Source: Anaspis maculata
Lineage: Eukaryota > Arthropoda > Insecta > Coleoptera > Scraptiidae
NCBI GenBank assembly: GCA_949128115.1
Contig: OX421967.1
Span: forward strand, 56,308,855-56,372,854
Length of the DNA stretch: 64,000 nt
Direction of reading: 5' to 3'
Shown here: positions 32,791-45,989 of the stretch, piece by piece
Layout of the letters: each line of letters starts with the position of its first letter
How positions within the stretch are numbered: position 1 is the first letter of the stretch
Translations under genes and position numbers: made by a program
Notes under the pieces: model-generated
Database searches by the model: none
Seen by the model: the letters and a program-made list of their open reading frames with translations, nothing else
What the model was told of the DNA's origin: nothing

Positions 32791-35700
32791 ATGAATCATC
32801 CGATAGTTTCAGTCATTCGATATCGATAATCGATCACTCGATAGTAAAATTTATCGATAGTGCCCATCACTAATTAACACTAGTTGTGGAATTCAACATT
32901 TTGTTCTCAAATTTGCAATTCTTTTGTTTCACACTTGTTTACAACAATTTTCACAAGAAATATTATTGCTTGATCCACTTTTTTTTTAAGCGAGATAACA
33001 GTTTCATTGTAGAATTCAATATTTTTTTTAATTTGGAAACCACAATGTTTTGTTTACCTAATCACAACAATGGTATTCATAGAAAGTGCAACCGATGAAT
33101 TGCTCGATTCAATAATTTTCTATTGGGCGAATGAACACTTTATTGTAGAAGCAAATAATTTTTTAATTTGATCTTTTTGTTCAATCGCCTACTACAACAG
33201 TTGTGTGAGTTATAACGGTTCTTTATTGCTCGATCAAACAATTTTTTTATTGAGCGGATGAACAATTTTGTTGTAAAATTCAACAATTTCTTTATTTGGG
33301 ACTCACGAGTTTTGTTTACCCAATCACAACGGTGGTACTCATAGAAGAGGAAACCGTTGTTTATTGCTCGATTCAACAATTTTCCATTGAGTGTATAAAC
33401 AATTTTTCATCAATTATTTCTTTTAAATGATTACAATTTTTCTTGTAAACTTGTTCACAACAATATTATTCATGGGATATGAACCCGGTTTTCATTCAAC
33501 TGAACATATTTCCATTGGCAAATGAACATACATGTAGAATTCAACAATTTTCTATAGAGCGAATGAACAATTTTCCAACAATTTTTCTCGTTTACTTGTC
33601 CACAACAATATCATTCATAAGATATTTCACCGGTTTTTATGCGATTGAACAATTTTTACATGTAGAATTCAACCATTTTTCATTAAGCGAATGGAAAATT
33701 TATTGTGAGGAGTTCAACAATTGTTTTTTTTGGAATTTACAATTTTGTTGTTCACTTGTTCACAACAATATGGATAGGAACAATAGGAAGGTACAATACT
33801 CTTTTATTGTTTGATTCAACAATTTCTTATTGAGCGAATCAAGACTTCATTTTAGAAATCGACATTCTTCAACAATTTGAGTGAATGAGCACTTGATTGA
33901 AGAAACAAATAATTTTTTATTCAGTTTTTTTGTCCACTTGCTTACTACAATAGTTACGTGAATTATAACGGTTCTTTATTGCTTGATCAAACAATTGTTC
34001 TATTGAGCGGATAAACAATTTTGTTGTAAAATTCAACAAATTTTCCATTTGGAACTCAGGGCTTTCTGTTTACCAAACCACAACAATGGTACTCATAGAA
34101 GATGAAACCGTTGTCTGTTGCTCGATTCAACAATTTTCCATTGAGCGAATGAAAAATGTTCAATTGAGCGATTGAACAATTTTCCAACAATTATTTCATT
34201 TGAAATTTATGATTTTTCCCGTTCACTTGTTCATGAAGATATTTTTCACTTGATATGTAACCAGTTTATATTCAATTGAACATTGTCTATGTAGAATTCA
34301 CCCATTTTGTATTGAGCGGATGAACAATTTATTGTAAGAAATTCAACAACGGCTTTATTGATAATTTAAAATTTTTTGGTATACATACTTGTTTACAACA
34401 ATTTCATTTATAGAAGATGCAATACTTTTTTATTGATCGATTCAACAATTTTTTTTCTAATGAACGAACACTTTTTTTGTAGAAATCAACGATTTTTCAT
34501 ATTCACTTTTTTTCTCACTTGTTTACTAAATACAATAGTAATTATTGAAGTTGTTACCGTTCTTTATTGCTTGATCCAACAATTTTTTTATTAAGCGAAT
34601 GAACAATTTTGTTGTTGAATTCAACTTTTTTTTGGAATGCATATTTTTTTTTGTTCCTAATCACAACAATGGTATTTATAAAAAATGCAACTGTTGTTTA
34701 TTGCTCGATCAACAATTTTCCATTGTACGAATGAACAATTTTTCAACAATTTTTCTATTTGAAATTTATAATTTTTCTCGTTCACTTGTTCGCAATAATA
34801 TTATCAATAGAATATGTAACCGGTTTATCTTTGATTGATCAATTATCCATGGAGCGAACGAACAATTTATGTAGGAAAACTCAATAATTGTTTTATTTGG
34901 AATTGACAATTTTTGGTAAATTGAGTTGAGTAATGGAGTTTGCAACGGTTCAATAGAAAGAAAATTACAATTTTTTGGTTCACTTGTTCACAACATCATT
35001 TATAGAATGTACAATACTTTTTTATTGTTTGATTCAACAATTTTCTCTTGAGCGAATGAACAATTTATTGCAGAATTAAACAGGTTTTTCCGACAAATAC
35101 TTTTTTTTGTTAATTTGTTTCGAACAATATTTTTTATAGGAAGTGACACAATTTTCCATTGTTCGATTCAACAATTTTCTATTGATCGAATGAACAATTT
35201 ATTGCAGAATTAAACAGGTTTTTCCGATAAATACTTTTTTTTGTTGATTTGTTTCGAACAATATTTTTTACAGGAGGTGTAACAATTTTCCATTGTTCGA
35301 TTCAAGAATTTTCTATTGATCGAATGAACAACTTTATTGTAGAGCTCAACCATTTTTTCAACTGAAACTTAGAACTTTTTTGTTTACGTGTTCATAACAT
35401 AAATATTTGCACAGCATCACAACAAATAATGATTATGATTATTTACTGGAGATATAACACCTTTTCATTATTCGACTCTACAATTTTCGATTAAGCGAAT
35501 GAACAATTTATTGTAAACTCAACAATTTTCTCAACTAAAATTCAATTTTTTTTCGTTCACGTGTTCATAACAATGTTATTCATTGGAGATTCAACACTTT
35601 TTTTTATTGTTCTAATCAACAATTTCCTATTGAGCGAATGTTTTATTTGAAATTATGTAAAACTGACACAAGTACATTGTACATCAATGTAGAAGACTGA

Positions 35701-35939
35701 AGTATAGGTTGAACAAATCAGCTTAAATAAAAAATCTCTTCAAGAGAGGCCGAATTTGGAAGAGCTCCCAAAATGCTGGCGGTGTTTCCCCTTTGCACAG
35801 CGAATTGAGCGAATGAACAATTTATTATAGAATTCAACAATTTTTTCCTTGGGAAATTTACAATATAATGGTTTTCAGATTCAGATCTGATTTTGTTCAC
35901 TAATTCACAACAATATTACCTTTAGAAGATGAAGTTGCA

Positions 35940-36400
35940 CCAAAGCCACCACTTCTGGTTCCATTGTCGCTTAATACTGTCATGTTTATATTTTACTTAA
36001 ATGAAGTTACTAGGCATGTTGAACATTCCAAACAGATGTAGATTTGTAGTTGAACATTGTGGATGAAAATTGTAGACAATATCGTTGATAAGAATGAGTC
36101 AACACACCTGAATCTTTGCTCACCTAGTATGGTTCACAGGAAAAACAAAGTTCAAGCGTGCTGACATTGGAAACTGCTTGGCAAAGAGGCTGCTATAGAA
36201 GTATCAATAATCACATAATAAAAATAATAGTTCAAAACGCGTCAATCGATCAACATGATAAATCCAAAAACATTAATGTTGATCAGGTTGTGTTGATTTG
36301 ATGACACAATTGATGCTGATTCTCCCTGAAAAATAATCTTGTAATCTAACACGTTTCACATGAGTACGACATACATTTTCCACGTCACAGTATACCTAAA
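35940..36400. other. Unique spacer between D and E arrays
   Basis: AT-rich sequence with no array, gene or inverted repeat that I can support. The short minus frame at 35718-35900 lies at the D array edge and has no domain. Confidence 0.45.
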
Positions 36401-39400
36401 TTAGGAATTCATTCAAATGAGAACATTTTCTCTGAATCTAAAGTATGCTGCTCAAGATGAATATAAGAACATAAATGGGGATTCCAGAGACGTTATTGCA
36501 ACTAATTCCAGGATTTCAGTGGTTTCCAGTCTTACTTGGAATATACAAAAGACTCTCGGTGTTCTACAGGAATATTTCGGCAGAAATTGATGGATAATAA
36601 AAATTTGATTGAGAATGATGGTTTCATACTGACACTTTCTGACAAGTAACTTGGGAATTTCCAGGAATAAACGTCCTGAATTTTGAGGAATTTATCGTTT
36701 TCATTGTAATTGCAATGTCAAAGAAATTTGCGGCAAGATATCGCAGGATTCTTCCAAGAACATGATTTTATTTTGGTAACATCGCAGGAGCCATCCAGGA
36801 CATTTTCAGGAACGTTCTACTAGGCCACTCTTGTTGTAATTTTCCAGGACTTTTCGGCCGAAACTAAAGGAAGATTGATGTTAAATCAAGGCAAATTGCA
36901 AGAACGTTTCAGGAATATTTTCAGAATGAATCGAGATTTCTTTCAGGGAGATCCATGAGGCTCCCAGGACAATTTCAGGATAGCTTATTTGTATGAGGAT
37001 ATTTTGGCAGTTACCAGGACTCATGAACAGTATCATACTGGAAGAAAGGAAAGGATACTTGATCAATTTTCGCTGGAGGATGGCCTTCAATATATTGAGG
37101 AACGCTCAATACACTTTCTAGAAGATTTTTCAGGTATCATAAGGCCCAAAACATTATAGAATTTGTGAAAGACATTTCCAGCAGGATATCGTGGGATTAC
37201 TTGTAGAGTATTCTTGGGAGTGAATGGGAATGATTTCCGGGAACATTGCAGAAGTTTTCCGGGACATTTTCAGGAGTACTTTGAGGCCCATATAACTACA
37301 TAGGACCACTCTTGTAACTTTACAGCAATTTTTAGGCTGAAACGAAAGGACAATTTGGTTTTAAATTTAGAAGGCACTTTCAAGAGTAAGCATCTAGTTC
37401 AGGACTCTTTTCCAGTAGGAAATAGCGATTACCTTCAGGAGCAAATCAGGATTATTTTCCAGAAGAGAGGAGTACGAAGAAGAGAATTTGAGAAGCACTT
37501 GAAGTTCAGGATTCAGGAGCAAATCCGGATTATTGTCAGTAAAAATCAGGATTGCTTTTAGGAACACGGTTCTTGCTATACAGAACACTTGAGAAGAATT
37601 TTGTATGGGAACATTGTGACTATTGCCTGAGCTCCCTTATAAGCGAAGAAGAAGACTTTTTTTTAAGAAAAAGGAATATTTCAGGGGCATTTTGAGGAAC
37701 AAGGCCAGGACTTATTTAATAATCTATTCAGAAGAAAAAAATAATATTTTATTAGGAGCTCTCCCAGAAATGTGACAGCTCTTGCCAGGATCTAATCATC
37801 GATCAATTCATTAGAAGGAAAAAAAAATTTCCACGACTATTTTCAGGAATAAATGGACTTGAGTCATCACGAACATTTTGAGTAAATATTAAAATATTAC
37901 TCGGGATGAAATGAACACTTCAGAAGTATTTACAGGAAGATTCTGGTTCTTGTCAGGGATGCATTATCAATCAATAAAACATTCACAGTCGGGTTTAGAG
38001 TAAATATCAAGGGAAAAAGGAACATTTCAGGAGAATTTCCAGGAACGTATTAGCTCCTGTCGGGACTCCACTATCAATTAAAACTGAATTAAGAAATACC
38101 ATTTTCTCAAGAACATTTTTAGAAAAAAATTGTCTGGAAGCACCACGAACCATTAGGAAATATTAACGGAGAAAAGGAACATTTCACGAGCATTCCCCGG
38201 AGCTTGTTAGCTCTTGCCAGGGCTGCACTATCACGGAATATTGATGGGAAGAAGAATAATTTTCCAGGAACATTTGAGGGATAAATTGCCTCAAATGATG
38301 ATGCCTTGATTCATCATGAACAATCACAGTAAATATCAAGTTACAGAAGAAGCACGTCAGAAGCATTTCTAGAAACATTTCAGCTCTTGTCAGAACATTT
38401 TCAGGGATAAACTGCTTCCAGTCACGATGAACATTAACAAGAGAAAGGAACATTTCAGTAGAATTTTCAGGAACGTATTAGCTCTTGTTGGGACTCCACT
38501 ATCAATCAAAATTGAATTAAGAAATACCATTTTCTTAAGAAAAAATTCAGGGATAAATTATCTGGAGTCACTACGAACCATTAGGAAATATTAGGGGGGA
38601 AAGGGAATCAGGGATAAACTGCTACCAGTCACAATGAACATTACCAGGAAAAAGAAAAAATTCCAGAAGCATTCTCAGGAATATTTTAGCTGTTTCCAGG
38701 ACTCCATTTACAATTAATTTTGAAGGCAAACAGACTTTGTTCTCAGGAATATTTTCACAAATAATTGCCTAGAGGCAGCATGATTATTTATAGTAAAATG
38801 TTAAGGAAGAAAAAGAACATTCCAGGAGCATTTACAGAGATGTTTTAGCTCTTGCCAGGACTCCAACATCGAAGTTCAAGGAAGAAGTGAGTATTTTTTT
38901 CTAGGATTTCAGGGATGAACTGCCTGGGATCATCATGAACATTTATGGTGGATATTGAGGAAAACAAGGAACATCCCAAGGGCATTTTCAGGGACGTATC
39001 TCTGTGCAGGACTTCATCAGTCAATGGTAAAGAAGCAAGCAATATATTTCCAAGAACATTCCCAGCAATAAATTGTTATTCCCTAGGAAAAGTGTTTAAT
39101 TTCGGGAATTAATAGCTAGGAGTCATCCTGCACATTCACAGTGAATATTAAGGAAGGAACGGAATATTTCAGGAGCATTTTCGGGGAAATTTTAGCTCTA
39201 GAAGGCACCCCATTAACAGTTATTTGTGGAGAAACAAAATATGTTTTCAGGAACATTCCAGGAATAAACTGTTATTTCCAGAAATGAATGAACATAAGTA
39301 TTTCAGAAATTAATAGCAAGGTGTCATCATGAACATTCACAGTAAATATTAGGGAAGGAACGGAACATTTCGGGAGCATTTCCAGGAATATTTTAGCTAT

Positions 39401-42400
39401 TGTTAGGAGGACTTCATTGCCAGTCAATGCTGAAGGAACAAGGAATGATTGTAGGGAAATATTCGAGAATAAACTGCCAATTTTCAGGAATAAATTGCGT
39501 GGAATCATCATGAACATTTGAAGTAATTATTAGCGAGAACGTTAATATTTCAGGAGCATTCCTGGGATCGGATTAGCTAGGAATAACTTGAAGGATTCGG
39601 GAATATGTCTCCAGAAATATTTTCAAGAATAAGTTGCTAATTTCCAGGAATAAACTGCATGGCGGCATCATGAACATTGAGAATGAATTTTAGGGAGAAC
39701 GTGAATATTTCAGGATCATTCCTGGAACCGGTTTAGCTAGGAATAAGTTTTAGGAATCAGGAATATGTTAACAGGAACATTTTCAGAGTAAATTACCAAT
39801 TTCAGGAAAAAATTCCCTGAATTCATTATGAACCGTTATGAACATTCAAAGTGAATATCAGGGAGAACAAAAATATCTCAGGAGCATTCCTGGGTTAACT
39901 GAGAATAAGTTGAAGGAACCGGGAATATGTTAACAGAAACATTTTGAGGAATAAATTGCTGATTTTCAGAAATAAATTGCATGGAGGCATCATGAAAATT
40001 CAAAGTGATTATTATGAAGAACGCAAATATTTCAGGAGCATTTCTGGGACCGGATTAGGAGCTTGGAGGAACCAGAAGTATGTTTACAGGAACACTTTCA
40101 GGAATAAATTGCTAATTTTCAGGAATTAATTGCATGGCGGCATCATGAACATTCCAAATGAATATTGGGAAGCATGTAAAGATTTCAGGAGCATTCCTGG
40201 AACCGGTTTAGCTAGGAATAAGTTGAAGGAACCGGGAATATGTTTACAGGAGTATTTTCAAGTATAAATTACTAATTTTCAAGAATAAACTACATGGCGG
40301 CATCACGAACATTTCAAATGAATATTGAGAAGCATGTAAATATTTCAGGAGCATTCCTGGGACCGGTTTAGCTAGGAATAAGTTGAAGGAACCGGGAATA
40401 TTCAAAATGATCACAGGAACATTTTCAGGGATAAATTGCTGATTTTCAGGAATAACTGCATGAAGGCATCATGAACATTTGAAGTGAATACTAGGGAGAA
40501 GAAAAATATTTCAGAAGCATTTCTGGCTTAGCTAGGAGTAAGTTGAAGGTACCGAGAATAGGTACGGGGAATATGTTTACAGGAATATTTCCAGAAATAA
40601 GTTGCCAATTTTCAGGAAAAAATTGCCTGGGTCGTCAGGAAAATTTCAAGTGAATATTAAGAAGAACAAGAATATTCCAGAGGCATTCCTGGCTTAGCTA
40701 GGAATAAATTGAAGGTACCGGGAATGTTAACAGGAACACTATTCACCAACATTTTCAGAAAAAAATTGCAAATTTTCAGAAATACATTGTATGGAGGCAC
40801 CCTGAACATTCAAAGTGATCATAAGGGAGAACGTGAATATTTCAGGAGGATTCCTTGAACCAGTTCAGCTAGGAATAAATTGAAAAAAAAACAGGAATAT
40901 GTCGAGAGGAACACTATCAGGAATAAATTGCTAATTCCCAGGAATAAACTGCATTATGCACATTTAAAAGGAATATTAGGAAGGTTGATGTTACAGGAGC
41001 ATTTCTGGGACCGGCTTAGCTAGGGATAAGTTGAACGAACCAGGAATATGTTTACAGAAATATTGTCAGGAATGAATTGCTAATTTTCAGAAATAAATTG
41101 CATGGAGGCACATGACCATTTGAAGTGATTATTAGGGAGAACGTGAATATTTCGGGAGCATTTCTTGGAACGGATTAGCTAGGAATAACTTGGAGGAACC
41201 GGGAGTATGTTTACAGGAACAGTTTTAGGAATAAATTGCTGATTTTCAAGAATTAATTGCATGGCGGGATCATGAACATTTCGAATGCATATTAGGAAGC
41301 ATGTAAATATTTCAGCAGCATTCCTGAGACCGGTTTAGCTAGGAATAACTTGGAGGAACCGGGAATATGTTTACAGGAACAGTTTCAGGAATAAACTGCT
41401 GATTTTCAGGAATTATTTGCATGGCGGGACCATGAACATTTCGAATGCATATAAGGAAGCATGTAAATATTTCAGCAGCATTACTAAGACCGGTTTAGCT
41501 AGGAATAACTTGGAGGAACCGAGACTATGTTTACAGGAACAGTTTCGAGAATAAATTGCTGATTTTCAGGAATTAATTGCATGGCGGGACCATGAACATT
41601 TCGAATGCATATTAGGAAGCATGTAAATATTCCAGGATCATTCCTGAGACCGGTTTAGCTAGGAATAAATTGAAGGAACCGGGAATATGTTCACGGGAAT
41701 ATGTTCACAGGAATATTTACAGGGATAAATGCTAGTTTTCAAGAATAAATTGCCTGAAGTCATCATGAAAATCAAAAGTTCTTAATAGGGAGAACGTGAA
41801 TATTTCAGGAACATTCCTGGGACCGCTTCAGCTAGGAATAAGTTGAAGGAGCTCGGAGTATGTTTACAGGAACATTTTCAGGGATAAATTGCCAAATTTC
41901 AGGAATAAATTGCCAGTTTCCAGGAATAAATTGCTTAAGGCCGTATTCTCAGCAGGCCAAAATTATTTTGAGGATTTCTCCCTCAAAAATGAAGATGAGA
42001 ACTCATTTTTTATACAAATAAGTTGAAGGAACCTGGAAGAAGTTGAAAATATTTTTAGAAATAAATTGCCAATTTTCTGAAGAATATTGCCCGCGGCATA
42101 TTGAACATATAAAGTGAATATTAGGAAAAATGTGAATATTTCAGGAGCACTCCTTGAACCAGTTAGGCTAGGAATTCATAAGTTGAAGGAACCAGGAATA
42201 TGTTTACAGGAACATTTTCAGAGATGAATTGCCAGTTTTCAGGAATAAATTGCCTGGAGGCACCATAAACATATAAAGTGATTATTAGGGAGAAGGTGGA
42301 AATTTCAGAAGCATTCCTGGGACCGATTAGCTAGCAATAAGTTGAAGGAGCCAGGAATATGTTTACATTTTCAGGAATAAATTACATGAAGGCATCATGA

Positions 42401-43690
42401 ACAATCCAAGTGAATATTAGGGACAACGTAAATATTTGAGGAGCATTCCTGGGACCGGCTCAGCTAAGAATAAATTGAGGGAACCGGGAATATGTTCACA
42501 GGAACATATTCAGAGACAAATTGCCGATTTTCGGGAAAATATTGCCAGGAGTCATCAAGACTCCTGGCAGACATTCACAGTGAATATTGAAGAGAACGTG
42601 AATATTTCAGGAGCATTCCTGGGACCGGCTCAGCTAAGAATAAATTGAGGGAACCGGGAATATGTTCACAGGAACATATTCAGAGACAAATTGCCGATTT
42701 TCGGGAAAATATTGCCAGGAGTCATCAAGACTCCTGGCAGACATTCACAGTGAATATTGAAGAGAACGTGAATATTTCAGGAGCATTCCTGGGACCCATT
42801 CAGCTAGGGATAACTGGATGGAATCGGGAATATGTTTACAGGAACATTTTCAGGAATAAATGGCCATATTTCAGGGATCAATTGCAAGAAGTCATCATGG
42901 ACATTCACAGTGAATGTTGAAGAAGAAAAGAAACGTTTCAGGAACGTTTTAGCTCTTGCCAGGACTCAGTTACCAGTCAATGATCAAAAAAGAAAGAATA
43001 TATTTTCAGGAACGTTCCCAGGAATGAATATTATTTTTATTATTGAATGAACATTTGCAGCGAATATCAAGGAAGAAAAAGGACATTTCAGGAGTATTTC
43101 CGGGGATGATTCAGCTCTAGCCAGGACTCCGTAAATACTGAAGAAACAATTTCAGGGACATTTCCAGGAAGAAATTGTTATTTTTGAAAAGGAATGGCCG
43201 TAGTTTAGAAGTTAATTGCAGAAAGTCATCATAAACATTCACAGCTGATGATAAGGAAGAAAATGGCCATTTCAGGAGCATTCCTAGGGACTTATCAGCT
43301 TTGGCCAAGACTCCACTCTATCAGTCAATATTGAAGAAATCGAAAAAATTGTTAAGAAACATTTCCAAGTTTCAGCTCTTACCAGGGCTCTTATATTTGA
43401 GAAACAAGGAATAGAATTTCAGGAAGATTTCCAGAAATGAATCGTTATTTCCAGGAATTGACTGCTTCGTTTCATAAACAAATCAAGATTCGTGTTAAGA
43501 GCAATTCAGAATTCGTTTCAGGAGCAATCAAGGGTTTCTTTCGGAAAAAATTCAGGATCCTTTCAGGGATAATTCAGGATCTCGTTCGGGAGCAATCCAC
43601 GGTCAATTTCAGCAGCTATTCAGGATCCTTTTCGAGGGTATTTCAAAGGTTCTTTCGGGGACAGATCAGAATTTCAGCATCACTCTCAGT
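36400..43690. repeat. E-family array (TTTCAGGAGCATTCCTGGGACCGG), ~7.3 kb
   Basis: The unit is about 150-170 bp: ATTTCAGGAGCATTCCTGGG, ACCGGTTTAGCTAGGAATAA, GTTGAAGGAACCGGGAATAT, GTTTACAGGAACATTTTCAG, GAATAAATTGC, then CATCATGAACATT and GTGAATATTAGG. Orientation is uniform. Units are most regular between 39.6 and 42.8 kb and decay towards both ends (36.4-39 and 43-43.7 kb). Short frames inside it are repeat products. Confidence 0.88.
42443..42795. repeat. Very recent 170-bp tandem duplication in the E array
   Basis: Two copies offset by 170 bases appear identical by eye (for example GAACCGGGAATATGTTCACA at 42481 and 42651), whereas neighbouring E units differ at many sites. Each copy contains the hairpin GCCAGGAGTC-ATCAA-GACTCCTGGC. 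Confidence 0.85.
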
Positions 43691-44696
43691 ATAACTATTT
43701 CCAGGATTATTTCGGGGTTTTCTTCAGAACTGTTCGGGAACATGACTGTGAACTCATGCTCACAGCAACAGGAGATTCGGCTTTCGGTTTTCATGGGTTC
43801 AGGAGTTCAGGAAGCGTTGCAATTCTTGCAACGCGGACATTTCAAAAGCAACAAATCTTTCGCAGACCGCGGTACGCAAATCCTTCGAATCTTTTTCACG
43901 CTCCTCGAACCGTGAAAAAAATTCCACCGCACCGTATCGGAACAAGACTTAAAATAAGAACCAATAAAATCTGGAATACGGGCTTGTTCTCGCTCTTGCT
44001 CTCTGGCTCTTTGGCTTCGGCCGCTTGTCTCTCTATCGCGATATATTAAGTATTGCTCGCAGGAGTATTAATAGATTGAAGCGTTCGACAGTTTTCTCGG
44101 AGAAGCGTTATGGATACTCCTCGTTTGCTCGCACTCTCTCTCTGCACGCAGCAAAATTCATTATTTCCATCGATGACAGATTTTCTTCTTTCCCACTCGA
44201 GTGCTCGTCTCTTTCGTCTTTTTCTACCGGTCACGCTTTCCCAGCAGCCGTCCTTTTCTAGAAGCCCTTTTCTTGCAGTTTTCGATATCTTCTTCAGCAA
44301 AACGTGTCCGATTTTCGCAACAACTTTGACACACCTGAAACTTTGCTCACCCTGTCTATAAAGCACGGGTAGAGCAAGATTTCAAGCCCGCCAACACTGC
44401 GCGTTCGAAATCCACCAGATGACTACCAGCAAACCAGTCCAGATACCCTCTCGACTCACCTCTGAAAAAACAAACATTCATTAGAACCAAACAAATAATA
44501 ATAACAACAAAAACCAGTAATAAATAGACTAGGTATATAGAGTTTCTTTGTTCAACGACGACAACAGCGAGAGTCTTGTTGTATACCTCCACCGGCTGGC
44601 TAAAAGGTTAATGTTTCGCTCTGAACTTAGACTCCAAACAAAGAAGCAGAGGTTTGACCTAGTGACTCGAGGCGAGCTAAGCCGAGGCGTTCGAGC

Positions 44697-45185
44697 TTGA
44701 TCTGCATGGGATCGCTCTTTTCGCTCTTCTTTTTTTTTTATTTTTATCTTTTTCGTTTCGCTACGTCTTACGTTTTATTCTCTTTCTTGCACGGTTTGCA
44801 GGACGCGGTGGTTTTATTGTGCAGCGAGCGGCAGAGTGAGTGCCCATGCCGTATTCTTTTGTTGCTGCTCAAACTACACGAGCCCACACGTCTGGAAACC
44901 CTTTTGCTATCAAACCGTCTTCGTTTTCACATGACGGCCAACTTACCGGAAGAACACGGCAACAGTGAATACATCATCGGCAAGAAAGCGACGAAACGCT
45001 GTCGTGTTGAAGAAGAAACGCCGTATACCAGAGAGAAGAAAAAAGTCCCCGCGTCAAGCTCCAGCGGACCGGGTGTAATCTGCGGGAGCTCTTTAGATGG
45101 CAACACAGGAGATGACTTTTCTTTTCGTCAACCAGGACGCGCACACATCCAAGCGGTTCTTGATGACGACTTTGCGGTTCGTTAA
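44697..45185 (+). CDS. Hypothetical ORF, 162 aa, unrecognised
   Basis: This is the longest open frame outside the M13 exons and the D-array read-through. The first ~35 residues are Phe/Leu/Tyr-rich and come from a T-rich stretch. From residue ~78 (MTANLPEEHG) the composition looks more protein-like: charged, with a KKATKRCRVEEE basic/acidic stretch, an EKKKVPASSSSGPG linker and an acidic end (DDDF). An overlapping frame on the same strand (45097-45285) and one on the other strand (44974-45300) compete. No domain or ribosomal context is recognised. It could be an exon of an unseen gene or chance. Confidence 0.2.
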   Translation: MICMGSLFSLFFFFYFYLFRFATSYVLFSFLHGLQDAVVLLCSERQSECPCRILLLLLKLHEPTRLETLLLSNRLRFHMTANLPEEHGNSEYIIGKKATKRCRVEEETPYTREKKKVPASSSSGPGVICGSSLDGNTGDDFSFRQPGRAHIQAVLDDDFAVR

Positions 45186-45676
45186 GCACCCATCGGCACC
45201 CGAAATTTACGTCTCCTTCGAGCGGATCGTCCGTGCTTCTCCTGCAACAGAATTCAAAGATCCACTTAGAAAACTGAGTTTGTGAAAAATTGGAATTCAT
45301 ACAAAATCGGAATCGAAATCCATAAAAAATGTAAAAACAAAAATTTTCTCACGCGGTTTTTATTTATTATTATAAGCAGATAATGCGTAGTCACGCGTGA
45401 CCAAAACGTGCGGTAATATTTGAATTCGGCTCGGCCGTAAAATTCCACGCTTCTAGACACCAAACACGGCCTATTTATCTTTAATCGTTCGAAAGTTACG
45501 GGTACCTACCTACCTAAATGTACCTAGTCGGAAATACCTACGGACCAATTTTAACAAAATTCCACGGCCTGCTGCAAGCTTACACCCATGAAACAATCGA
45601 ATTGTGGCAGTAAATCACGTGGTTCGCTAAAGCATCGTTTATCAACTCATAAAACTGCGGCCGTAGAAGCAGGCCT

Positions 45677-45794
45677 ATTCGGTATCTCGTATTGACTCGT
45701 TAACGCCAGATAGACAGAGAGGGAAGTATAGGAGATTCATAGATACAGACAAAGAAAGCATGCCCATAACGATGTCGTTACGAGATACAGAATA
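45677..45794. mobile_element. MITE-like inverted repeat (~118 bp)
   Basis: The left end ATTCGGTATCTCGTATTGAC and the reversed right end ATTCTGTATCTCGTAACGAC share about 23 of 28 positions. The interior is ~60 bases with no coding. The flanking duplication is unclear. Confidence 0.5.
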
Positions 45795-45989
45795 TTCATG
45801 TAAGTTCGGTTCGCTCATGGAATTGAGTGCAAACGCAGCCTTAGAATGGCCAAACAAGGGGCTACGCTGAAGCCACGTTTGCGCTGGAACTGCGGCGATG
45901 TCATGAAATACTCCACTCTATTCGTGACGTCATCCACTCTAACTCCATCCCACTCCACTCTACTCCACAGTGAGAATGCCAAACGCACC

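Larger units (their letters stand above)
31161..32872. mobile_element. hAT-superfamily transposon, 1712 bp, non-autonomous
   Basis: The element is flanked by perfect 8-bp duplications ATTAACAC (31153-31160 and 32873-32880). The terminal inverted repeats TAGTGATGGGCACTATCGA are 19/19 identical. A subterminal hairpin CTATCGAATTATTCGATAG / CTATCGAATAATTCGAT lies at about 31193-31235. The interior holds two GAAT tetranucleotide arrays in subterminal positions, a minisatellite at ~32010-32195 and a decayed fragment of the transposase C-terminus on the minus strand. No complete transposase is present, so it must have moved with help from another copy. Confidence 0.92.
30840..35935. repeat. D-family array downstream of the gene, split by a hAT element
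   Basis: The unit is about 150-170 bp: TTCAACAATTTTCYATTGAGCGAATGAACAATTTATTGTAGAATTC, then TTCACTTGTTCACAACAATATT and a variable piece ending TTTATTGYTCGA. Orientation is uniform. It is the same family as in intron 8. The 31161-32872 part is a transposon inserted in the array. Short open frames inside are repeat products. Confidence 0.85.
43700..45985. other. Unique region between E and B arrays
   Basis: This is more GC-rich, pyrimidine-rich DNA with no array. It holds one 162-codon open frame (44697-45185), a MITE-like element (45677-45794) and a TGACGTCA at about 45922. The rest shows nothing recognisable. Confidence 0.5.

Noticed and set aside
41941..42010. TTTTGAGG/CCTCAAAA hairpin and GGCCGTATTCTCAG word as a MITE
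   Set aside because: A short stem exists but no matching second terminus or target duplication was found.
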